In this document: piece by piece, positions 1 to 5,301 of the stretch
Layout: each line of letters starts with the position of its first letter
Position numbering within the stretch: the first letter of the stretch is position 1
Assembly (NCBI GenBank): GCA_007132145.1
Contig: SLPE01000012.1
Span: 1 to 5,301, forward strand
Source: Candidatus Izemoplasma sp.
Lineage (GTDB): Bacteria > Bacillota_I > Bacilli_A > Izemoplasmatales > Izemoplasmataceae
Length of the DNA stretch: 5,301 nucleotides
Direction of reading: 5' to 3'
Notes under the pieces: generated by a model
Told to the model about the DNA's origin: nothing
What the model saw: the letters and a program-made list of their open reading frames with translations, nothing else
The model's database searches: none
Made by a program: the position numbers and the translations under genes

Positions 1-695
1 AAGAGGATGAGTGGGTCCTTCGCGATGTCAGTTTCAAAGTCGAAGCCAAGGAAAGCGTCGCGCTCGTCGGCGCGACAGGCGCCGGAAAAACGACGATTCT
101 TGCTTTGCTTACGAGAAATTACGACATTCAGAAAGGTCGGATTCTCTTAGACGGCATCGATATCCGACGCATCAAGATCGCCAACTTGAGATCGTTCATC
201 GGCCAGATGTTGCAAGATGTCTTCATGTTCAGCGGAACGATCTCTTCGAACATCAAACTGCGCAGCGACGCAATCACGGACGAGGACATGGTTGAAAGCT
301 GTCGCTACGTCAATGCCCACCGTTTCATCGAAAAACTCCCTGCGCGGTACGAAGAGCGCGTGCGTGAACGCGGAAACAATTTCTCCGCCGGGCAAAGACA
401 GTTGATTTCCTTTGCGCGTACGATTGCACACAAGCCGAGAATCATGATTCTCGACGAAGCGACGTCGAACATCGACACGGAAACGGAGCAGTTGATCCAG
501 GCGTCCTTGAAGAAGATGATGAACATCGGAACGATGCTGATTGTCGCCCACCGTCTGTCCACCATCCAGCACGTCGACCAGATCATCGTCCTTCAACAAG
601 GACGGATCCTTGAAAAAGGGAGCCACCAGGCGCTCTTGAAGAAGCGGGGACACTACTATCATCTTTACGAACTTCAGTATCGCGACCAGGAATGA
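1..695 (+). CDS. ABC half-exporter, C-terminal ATP-binding domain (5' partial)
   Basis: This is the ATPase domain of a membrane ABC exporter; the membrane-spanning half lies left of the window. The first full codon is at 3 and 230 residues are visible. Seen in order: Walker A GATGAGKT (69-92), Q-loop glutamine in MLQD (213-215), signature FSAGQ (381-395), Walker B ILDE with catalytic Glu at 456-458, a SNID D-loop, and the switch His in AHRLST (549-551). The end, with GHYYHLYELQ, is typical of half-exporters. The signature departs from LSGGQ while Walker B Glu and switch His are intact. In heterodimeric exporters this marks the subunit that supplies the catalytic Walker motifs and a weakened signature. 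I infer that a degenerate partner gene lies just upstream. The substrate cannot be told. The stop is TGA at 693-695, with no terminator before the reductase gene, so readthrough is possible. Confidence 0.93.
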   Translation, partial: EDEWVLRDVSFKVEAKESVALVGATGAGKTTILALLTRNYDIQKGRILLDGIDIRRIKIANLRSFIGQMLQDVFMFSGTISSNIKLRSDAITDEDMVESCRYVNAHRFIEKLPARYEERVRERGNNFSAGQRQLISFARTIAHKPRIMILDEATSNIDTETEQLIQASLKKMMNIGTMLIVAHRLSTIQHVDQIIVLQQGRILEKGSHQALLKKRGHYYHLYELQYRDQE

Positions 696-739
696 ACTGA
701 AAACGAAATCTTGCAACGTTTCATCAAAATCTCTATATG

Positions 740-747
740 GAAGGTGA
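740..747 (+). promoter_or_regulatory. Ribosome binding site that fixes the reductase start
   Basis: GAAGGTGA lies upstream of three in-frame ATG codons at 737, 749 and 752. Its AAGGTG core (741-746) is 5 nt from the ATG at 752, but only 2 nt from 749 and downstream of 737. The ATG at 752 is therefore the best start. Confidence 0.7.
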
Positions 748-751
748 CATG

Positions 752-1573
752 ATGAAAATCATCCTCAACAACCAAGTCGACATACCCGTCGTCGGCTTCG
801 GGACGTTCCGAAGCAAGGGAAAAGACGCTTACGAAGCGACCTCGCATGCATTGAAAGCCGGATATCGACACATCGACACGGCCGCGGTCTACGACAACGA
901 AAAGGACGTCGGTGCCGCCATCCGGGAATCCGGAATTCCAAGAGAAGAACTCTTCATCACGAGCAAATTGCATAACCGTGACCAAGGCTACTTGTCGACC
1001 AAACGTGCGTTCAAACGCTCATTGTCGGAACTCGGACTCGACTATCTCGACCTTTACTTGATCCATTGGCCGAAGTCGTATGAAGCGAGTGCCGACAGTT
1101 ATCAGGCGCTCGAAGAACTTTACGAGGAAGGCTTCATCCGAGCGATCGGCGTTTCGAACTTCACGTTCCATCATCTTGAGCACTTGTTCGAAACCGCCGT
1201 CGTGACACCGCACGTCAACCAGATAGAATGCCATATCTTCTTACAACAGACGAAACTCCATGAGTTTTGCATGAAACACGGCATTCACATCGAGGCGTAC
1301 GCCCCGTTGATGAGCCATCATGTGAAAGAACTGCTCGAAAACGAGACGATGGCGGGCCTCGCGAAGAAACACGGCAAGACCGTCGCGCAAGTCGCACTCC
1401 GGTACTTGATCGAACGCGACATCATCGTTTTACCCAAATCGATCACCCCGGATCGCATCTCGGAAAACATCGCCCTCTTCGATTTTTCCCTCGATGATGA
1501 GGACATGCGGACCATCCGCGGCCTCAACCGTGGCCGAAAGTTGTTCCCGGAAGCGGACAACTTCGACTACTGA
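752..1573 (+). CDS. Aldo/keto reductase (NADPH-dependent, AKR5-like)
   Basis: A 273-residue cytoplasmic TIM-barrel oxidoreductase predicted to reduce aldehydes or ketones with NADPH. Seen: the N-terminal VVGFGTF strand, the family signature GYRHIDTAAVYDNE (37-50), and the full catalytic tetrad Asp42, Tyr47, Lys72 (in TSKL) and His105 (in LIHWP). It also has the GVSNF motif, the NQIECH strand, the EAYAPL segment, and the cofactor-binding LPKSITPDRISENI near the C-terminus. Length is normal for bacterial AKR5-type enzymes (2,5-diketogluconate reductase/glyoxal reductase group). The start at 752 is chosen by Shine-Dalgarno spacing; 737 would add five residues. The substrate is unknown, since such enzymes are promiscuous. 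It follows the ABC gene by 56 nt without a terminator and may be co-transcribed with it. A role in detoxifying reactive carbonyls beside the pump is only an inference. The family call is secure and the subfamily tentative. Confidence 0.95.
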   Translation: MKIILNNQVDIPVVGFGTFRSKGKDAYEATSHALKAGYRHIDTAAVYDNEKDVGAAIRESGIPREELFITSKLHNRDQGYLSTKRAFKRSLSELGLDYLDLYLIHWPKSYEASADSYQALEELYEEGFIRAIGVSNFTFHHLEHLFETAVVTPHVNQIECHIFLQQTKLHEFCMKHGIHIEAYAPLMSHHVKELLENETMAGLAKKHGKTVAQVALRYLIERDIIVLPKSITPDRISENIALFDFSLDDEDMRTIRGLNRGRKLFPEADNFDY

Positions 1574-1587
1574 GACAACGACCGTCA

Positions 1588-1616
1588 TTGATTTTTCCCG
1601 GATTATCTGATAAGAT
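1588..1616 (+). promoter_or_regulatory. Sigma-70-type promoter for the DUF2188 gene
   Basis: TTGATT (1588-1593) and TAAGAT (1611-1616) are separated by exactly 17 nt and match the -35 and -10 consensus at 4 of 6 and 5 of 6 positions. Transcription would start near 1623, leaving about 32 nt of leader that contains the AGGAGG ribosome site at 1644-1649. This is the cleanest promoter in the window. Interleaved GATAA/TTATC motifs (1603-1620) overlap the -10 element. It was assigned by eye, not by a scored model. Confidence 0.6.
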
Positions 1617-1654
1617 TATCGTGTCAATGTCGAACCGTGATTTAGGAGGCGCTC

Positions 1655-2011
1655 ATGGGTTTTCTTAAGAGACTTTTCAAGAAACGCGAAGACAAGGCCG
1701 TAGAGCCTATTGAACAGGAAGAACCGAAGAAGGACTTGGAAAAGGACGACATCCGCCCGAATGTGAAGAAGCAGTCGCTCGAGGACATCGAAAAGAAAGT
1801 GAAACGACTCGAAAATGCCGATCGCGATGAAAAAACGAGCGGAAAGCCGCTTTATCATATCAAGAAGCACGACAAAGGCTGGCAAATCATCGCCGATGAT
1901 GCCGAACGGGCATGGCGTGTCTTCCCTTCTCAAAAAGAAGCGATCGCTTTTGCGAAGGAACAAGGACTCGAGTATCTTCTCTACCGAGTAGACGGAACCT
2001 TACGAAAATAA
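1655..2011 (+). CDS. DUF2188 domain protein with charged N-terminal arm
   Basis: A 118-residue protein of unknown function. Residues about 66-118 fit the DUF2188 family: the start YHIKKHDKGW, then the conserved AERA (83-86), VFPSQKEAIAFAKE (89-102), and a closing strand with YRVDGTLRK. Residues 1-11 (MGFLKRLFKKR) form a short basic amphipathic stretch with Phe/Leu on one side. Residues 12-62 are nearly all Lys, Glu, Asp and Arg, and probably form a helical or disordered linker. There is no signal peptide or full membrane segment, so it is probably cytoplasmic, possibly touching the membrane through its N-terminus (inference). AGGAGG 5 nt before the ATG supports the start. It has its own promoter and terminator, so it looks like a single-gene unit, apparently unconnected to the neighbouring pumps. 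Its biochemical role is not known to me. Confidence 0.85.
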   Translation: MGFLKRLFKKREDKAVEPIEQEEPKKDLEKDDIRPNVKKQSLEDIEKKVKRLENADRDEKTSGKPLYHIKKHDKGWQIIADDAERAWRVFPSQKEAIAFAKEQGLEYLLYRVDGTLRK

Positions 2012-2037
2012 GAAGGCCGGAAACGGTTTTCTTTTTT
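2010..2037 (+). terminator. Intrinsic terminator after the DUF2188 gene
   Basis: The left arm AAGAAGGCCG (2010-2019) pairs with CGGTTTTCTT (2024-2033) around a GAAA tetraloop. This gives ten consecutive pairs, two of them G-U, and the T run continues to 2037. The left arm begins inside the TAA stop codon (2009-2011) of the upstream gene. It separates that transcript from the TetR operon. Confidence 0.8.
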
Positions 2038-2043
2038 CCATCT

Positions 2044-2064
2044 GAAATGACACTTTGTCATATC
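2044..2064. promoter_or_regulatory. Probable TetR-family operator
   Basis: A perfect inverted repeat, ATGACA-CTT-TGTCAT, spans 2047-2061. Two further flanking pairs extend it to 21 bp with one mismatch per arm. It ends 13 nt before the TetR start codon and just before the GGAGG ribosome site (2066-2070). Size, symmetry and position fit autoregulation by the downstream repressor. I could not find a convincing promoter that leaves room for the ribosome site: TTTCCA (2035) and TCATAT (2058) are 17 nt apart but would start the transcript at about 2070. Binding is inferred. Confidence 0.6.
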
Positions 2065-2074
2065 CGGAGGACGT

Positions 2075-2680
2075 ATGCCCAAACAGACATTCCACAACTT
2101 GGCGCCACCGAAGAAGACCCATATCATCGAAGCCATGCAGCAAGTCGTCTTGCAACGGCCGATCGCCAAAATCACCCTCTCCGACATCGTCCGCGCCGCC
2201 GGCATTCCCCGTGGCAGCGTCTATCAGTACTTTACCGGACTCGAAGACATTTTCTCCTATCTGCTCGACCACTCCCTCGAACAATGGGAAGACATGGCGA
2301 TGGCACACTTGCGCGAGAAAACGTACGATTTCTTCGAGTACTTCCAGGCGAGTTTCCACTGGGACCTCGCCTTCTTCCAGCATTCGCCTCACCAACGCAT
2401 CCTCCGAAAGTTTTTCAAGGAAAGCCATCCTTACGCACTCGACATCCGGGCGAAGCTCGATCGGCGCAAGGCGTTCTTTCACCAAGTCATCGAACGTCTG
2501 GATACGACGGTTCTCGGTGAAACGGACCCCGAGGATGTGTACGTGCTCTATGACCAGTTGAACCACATGAAACATTACACGATCCGAAAAACGATACGGC
2601 ATCAGGCGACATCGAAAGAAGCTGCAAAAGAATACGCATTTCTCATCGACCTTGTCAAAAGAGGCATGGAAAGGACATGA
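2075..2680 (+). CDS. TetR/AcrR-family transcriptional repressor
   Basis: A 201-residue DNA-binding regulator. The N-terminal TetR domain covers about residues 13-60, with the helix-turn-helix in ITLSDIVRAAGIPRGSVYQYF (33-53); the closing SVYQYF segment is the typical recognition helix. The rest should be the all-helical ligand-binding and dimerisation domain. Its segment 84-101 is strikingly aromatic (Tyr84, Phe86, Phe87, Tyr89, Phe90, Phe94, Trp96, Phe100, Phe101), as would suit a hydrophobic ligand. Length is normal for the family. GGAGG, 4 nt before the ATG, supports the start. The gene sits 1 nt ahead of an ABC exporter gene, and an operator-like palindrome lies directly upstream. I infer that it represses its own operon and is released by a pump substrate. 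The ligand is unknown. Confidence 0.93.
   Translation: MPKQTFHNLAPPKKTHIIEAMQQVVLQRPIAKITLSDIVRAAGIPRGSVYQYFTGLEDIFSYLLDHSLEQWEDMAMAHLREKTYDFFEYFQASFHWDLAFFQHSPHQRILRKFFKESHPYALDIRAKLDRRKAFFHQVIERLDTTVLGETDPEDVYVLYDQLNHMKHYTIRKTIRHQATSKEAAKEYAFLIDLVKRGMERT
2668..2675 (+). promoter_or_regulatory. Ribosome binding site deciding the first ABC start
   Basis: GGAAAGGA lies in the last codons of the TetR gene and ends 6 nt before ATG 2682. This favours that start over the in-frame TTG at 2652, which would overlap the TetR gene by 29 nt and add ten poorly conserved, hydrophilic residues. Confidence 0.75.
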
Positions 2681-2681
2681 C

Positions 2682-4460
2682 ATGAAAAACATCTTGAGAT
2701 TGACCAAATACGCCTTCAAATACAAGAAATCCCTCGTCTTGGCGATTTTCGCGATGCTCGCGCAAGTCTTTGTCGGTTTCTACATCCCCTTCATCATGAA
2801 GGACATCATCGACGTCGCCTTGCCCGCGCACGATTTCAACACCGTCGCGATCTTGAGTCTTTCGATGCTCGCCCTCGCGCTTCTTGGCATCGCTTGCGGG
2901 TTTCTCAACACCTATACCTCACAATACATCTCCCAATACGCATCGGCGGAGTTGAGGTTGGACCTCTTCAACAAGATCCAGACGCTCTCGTTCAAGAACA
3001 TCGATACCTTCAAGGCGAGTCGCCTCATCACCAACGCGACCAATGACATCGTCCGCGTGCAAATGTATTTCACGATGATGTTGCGGATCGTCATCCGCGC
3101 GCCGATGATGATCGTCATGGGGCTTTTCCTCGCCATCAGCACCAGCATCCAGCTTTCGCAAGTCTTTTTCATCACGATGCCCTTGCTCGCCGTTTCGATC
3201 GTCGTGATCATGTTGTTCGCCTATCCGCGATTCCGGAAGGTCCAGACTGCGCTCGATGATTTGAACAATGTCGTCTTGGAAAACGCCAATGCACCACAAG
3301 TCGTGAAATCCTTCGTGTCGCAACCGCATGAATCGGAGCGCTTCGAAGACGTCAACGAAAACTACAGGGCCGTCAACACCTCGGCAGAAACCGTGATGGC
3401 CTTCGCCGACCCCGTCATCAACGTCATCTTCAATGCCGGCATCGCCCTCATCCTCTTTCTCGGGACCTATTACTTCAATCTCGGTCCTGACAATGCACCG
3501 GCGTTCTTCACCGATGAGGGGCTTCCCCGAATCGGTCTGCTGATGGCGTTCAATTCCTACAGCCAACAAATCCTTATCGGTCTCATGATGTTCGCGATGA
3601 TCATGATTTTCATCTCGCGCGCCGAAGTCAGCGCCGCTCGGATCACCGAAGTGCTCGATGCCGACGTTGATCTGATGAATCCGGATAATCCGATTATCCC
3701 ACGGCTCAGCGGCGACATCCGTTTCGAGAATGTCAGTTTCGGATACGGGGACAACGCCAATCTCGTCTTGAAGAATATCGATTTTCATGTCGAAGCGGGT
3801 GAAAAGTTCGGCATCATCGGCTCCACGGGAAGTGGAAAGAGCACACTCGTCTCCTTGATTCCGCGACTCTACGACGTCAAAGGGGGACGAATACTGCTTG
3901 ACGGCCTACCGTTGAAGGACCTCGACATTCCGAGCGTCCGCTCACAAATCGGCTTCGTCACACAACAGGCGATCATCTTCAGCGGTTCGGTCGCGACCAA
4001 CATCTTGCAAGGCGATGAAGGCGCGGATCTCGAGAAATTGAAAGCTAGCGCGAAACAAGCGCAAATCCATGATTTCCTTCTTGGTCAGGAAGGCTATTTC
4101 AACCATCTCGTGCAAGCGAAGGGCGCCAACTTGAGCGGGGGGCAGAAACAGCGGGTTTCCATGGCGCGCGCTTTGATCAAACGCCCGTCGATTCTCATCC
4201 TCGACGACGTCACGAGCGCCGTCGATACCGTCACCGAACGGAAGGTGCTCAAGACCATCGACACGCTCCCGAACCGTCCGACGATGCTATGCATATCACA
4301 AAAAGTCTCGACCGTACGCCGCATGGACCGCATCATGGTGCTCGACAACCACGGTGAAATCGACGGCATAGGGACCCATGAGCAGTTACTCGAGTGCAGC
4401 CCGGTCTACCGGGAAATCGTCGGTAGCCAAGTCAAGACGGGCGGTGAGACGCATGCGTGA
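2682..4460 (+). CDS. Heterodimeric ABC exporter, degenerate-site subunit
   Basis: A 592-residue half-exporter with fused membrane and ATPase domains, predicted to pump drugs or lipid-like compounds from the cytoplasm or inner leaflet. Six membrane helices are placed by hydrophobicity at about 17-39, 54-76, 132-153, 158-180, 245-265 and 284-311. The ATPase domain (about 345-585) has A-loop Tyr355, Walker A GSTGSGKS (380-387), Q-loop Gln428, a perfect LSGGQ signature (484-488) and Walker B ILILD ending at Asp508. The catalytic Glu is replaced by Asp509 and the switch His by Gln540 (in ISQKVST). Both changes are known from the degenerate subunit of TM287/288-type exporters, so this is not a damaged gene. 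Its LSGGQ would complete the active site of the partner. The partner gene follows with an 8-nt overlap, and TetR precedes by 1 nt. The substrate is not readable from sequence. Confidence 0.95.
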   Translation: MKNILRLTKYAFKYKKSLVLAIFAMLAQVFVGFYIPFIMKDIIDVALPAHDFNTVAILSLSMLALALLGIACGFLNTYTSQYISQYASAELRLDLFNKIQTLSFKNIDTFKASRLITNATNDIVRVQMYFTMMLRIVIRAPMMIVMGLFLAISTSIQLSQVFFITMPLLAVSIVVIMLFAYPRFRKVQTALDDLNNVVLENANAPQVVKSFVSQPHESERFEDVNENYRAVNTSAETVMAFADPVINVIFNAGIALILFLGTYYFNLGPDNAPAFFTDEGLPRIGLLMAFNSYSQQILIGLMMFAMIMIFISRAEVSAARITEVLDADVDLMNPDNPIIPRLSGDIRFENVSFGYGDNANLVLKNIDFHVEAGEKFGIIGSTGSGKSTLVSLIPRLYDVKGGRILLDGLPLKDLDIPSVRSQIGFVTQQAIIFSGSVATNILQGDEGADLEKLKASAKQAQIHDFLLGQEGYFNHLVQAKGANLSGGQKQRVSMARALIKRPSILILDDVTSAVDTVTERKVLKTIDTLPNRPTMLCISQKVSTVRRMDRIMVLDNHGEIDGIGTHEQLLECSPVYREIVGSQVKTGGETHA

Positions 4461-5301
4461 GTTCAAACTCCTGAGCAAGCAGGCGTTGCGTGAAAAGCAC
4501 ACCCTCGAGTTGTTGGACAAAGAAGATCGGAAGACGCAACAAAGGCGCGGTCTCGGTCCACGTGGAAGAGGGCCGGGAAGCGGCTTCGCCGATTACGAAA
4601 AACCCAAGCACATCCGTAAGACGATCGCCCGCCTCATCGGCCATCTCGGCATCTACAGGCTATGGATCCTCCTCATCACATTGGCGTTGATTCTCGGAAC
4701 GGTCGCGAACTTGTCGATTCCCTTCATGTTTTCACGTGCCATCGACCTCTACATCGTACCCGGTGACTTCGCGCGTGTCTATCCCCTTGTCGTCATCATC
4801 TTCGCCATCGCCGTCGGCAACAGCTTGATCCGCTTCGTGACACGCTTCGTCATGGTTCGCATTTCGCAACGGATCGTCAAGAAGATTCGAGGAGACGCCT
4901 TTTCGAGCCTCATGAAGGCACCGCTCTCCTACTATGACGAAAAAGGGGCCGGAGACACGGTCAGTCGTCTTTCCAACGATGTCGAACTCATCAACGCGGC
5001 GTTGAGTCAAACGGTGCTCGAGACGATCAACAGTCTGATCATGATCGTCGGCGCGGCCGTCTACATGTTCATCCTTAACTGGGCGCTGGCGATCGTCGTG
5101 CTCTTGTTCATTCCCGTCATGATGGCCTTCACCGTCTTCGTTTCCAAGCGCACCCGCAAAGGGTTCAAGGAACAACAGGCCTATCTCGCCAGCCTCAACG
5201 GCATCATCGAAGAGAACATCTCCGGTCTCAAAGCGGTGAAACTCTACAATCAAGAAGCCGCCTTCACCGAGGATTTCCGAGGCGAAAACGACAAACTGAA
5301 A
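4453..5301 (+). CDS. Heterodimeric ABC exporter, second subunit (3' partial)
   Basis: An open frame from ATG 4453 to the window end, 283 residues, covering only part of the membrane domain; the ATPase domain is cut off. The ATG lies inside the end of the preceding gene (8-nt overlap), with GGTGA at 4443-4447 as ribosome site, so translational coupling is likely. Residues 1-66 form a charged cytoplasmic extension with a Gly/Arg/Pro-rich stretch (33-44) followed by FADYEKPK. Such an extension is common in second subunits of these pumps. Membrane helices are seen at about 70-93 and 108-130 and as a pair within about 195-245. The APLSYYDEKGAGDTVSRLSNDV segment is the standard ABC-exporter intracellular loop, and EENISGLKAVKLYNQE is the second coupling region. 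By family rule it should carry the intact catalytic Glu and switch His, but that part is outside the window. Confidence 0.92.
   Translation, partial: MREFKLLSKQALREKHTLELLDKEDRKTQQRRGLGPRGRGPGSGFADYEKPKHIRKTIARLIGHLGIYRLWILLITLALILGTVANLSIPFMFSRAIDLYIVPGDFARVYPLVVIIFAIAVGNSLIRFVTRFVMVRISQRIVKKIRGDAFSSLMKAPLSYYDEKGAGDTVSRLSNDVELINAALSQTVLETINSLIMIVGAAVYMFILNWALAIVVLLFIPVMMAFTVFVSKRTRKGFKEQQAYLASLNGIIEENISGLKAVKLYNQEAAFTEDFRGENDKLK

Noticed and set aside
711..739. TTGCAA and TATATG, 17 nt apart, as a promoter for the reductase gene
   Set aside because: The spacing is ideal, but transcription would begin near 746, inside the ribosome site, leaving a practically leaderless message. The good AAGGTG site argues against this, so I did not list it as a feature.
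1576..1596. Possible weak terminator after the reductase gene (CAACGA/TCATTG followed by a T run)
   Set aside because: The stem has only six positions with an internal C-A mismatch and is AT-rich. The T run is better explained as lying next to the -35 element of the DUF2188 promoter.
2652..2681. TTG start giving ten extra residues to the first ABC subunit
   Set aside because: It overlaps the TetR gene by 29 nt and lacks a good ribosome site, while ATG 2682 has GGAAAGGA at a 6-nt spacing and gives a typical N-terminus.
2000..2725. Long minus-strand open frame (241 codons)
   Set aside because: It runs antisense to the TetR gene in full and crosses its operator and terminator. The encoded protein has no recognisable motif, and the frame stays open because of the codon bias of the + strand gene.
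2919..3788. Minus-strand open frame of 289 codons under the first ABC gene
   Set aside because: Its composition is dominated by Asp, His, Glu and Arg, as expected from reading GAC/ATC-rich sense codons backwards. It has no motif and lies wholly inside a well-supported gene.
4490..4690. Small + strand open frame of 66 codons
   Set aside because: It is out of frame within the N-terminal part of the second ABC subunit, Ser/Lys-rich, with no ribosome site or motif.
4732..5253. Minus-strand open frame of 173 codons under the second ABC gene
   Set aside because: It has the same Asp/His/Glu-rich shadow composition and lies antisense to a clear ABC membrane domain.
1..5301. A wholly new defence, mobile or RNA-based system
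   Set aside because: Every gene belongs to a recognised family. Gaps are short and carry ordinary promoter, operator or terminator structure, and I found no repeat array, integrase, transposase or structured RNA.

Overview
The window reads as bacterial chromosome, tightly packed and almost entirely coding on the + strand. Base composition looks slightly above half G+C by eye (not computed). Genes use ATG starts behind clear Shine-Dalgarno sequences, TGA serves as a stop, and tryptophan is TGG, so the code is the ordinary bacterial one. Good Shine-Dalgarno sites, a DUF2188 protein and paired ABC half-exporters of the type common in Firmicutes suggest a Bacillota or a standard-code relative of the Mollicutes. 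This placement is an inference with low confidence; no marker gene is present.

Layout. 1-695: the C-terminal nucleotide-binding domain of an ABC half-exporter whose membrane part lies left of the window. 752-1573: an aldo/keto reductase with a complete catalytic tetrad. 1588-1616: a good sigma-70-type promoter. 1655-2011: a small charged protein ending in a DUF2188 domain. 2010-2037: an intrinsic terminator overlapping the stop codon of that gene. 2044-2064: an operator-like palindrome. 2075-2680: a TetR-family repressor. 2682-4460 and 4453-5301 (cut by the window end): two ABC half-exporters, the second starting inside the end of the first. No gene-free stretch exceeds about 80 bases. I saw no RNA gene, CRISPR array, insertion sequence or origin.

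How it fits together. The TetR gene and the two ABC genes are separated by 1 nt and then overlap by 8 nt, so they look like one self-regulated operon: the repressor would bind the palindrome just upstream of its own gene and be released by a toxic or hydrophobic ligand, which the exporter then pumps out. The first ABC protein has Asp in place of the catalytic Glu and Gln in place of the switch His. This is the pattern of the degenerate subunit of heterodimeric ABC exporters such as TM287/288 or BmrCD. The partial protein at the left edge shows the complementary pattern (intact Glu and His, altered signature motif), so it is probably the second subunit of another heterodimeric exporter. The window thus holds parts of two such pumps with a reductase and a DUF2188 gene between them.

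Nothing here amounts to a clearly new biological system. The most useful leads are the operator, the asymmetric ATP sites, the DUF2188 protein with its promoter, and the repeat around the reductase start.
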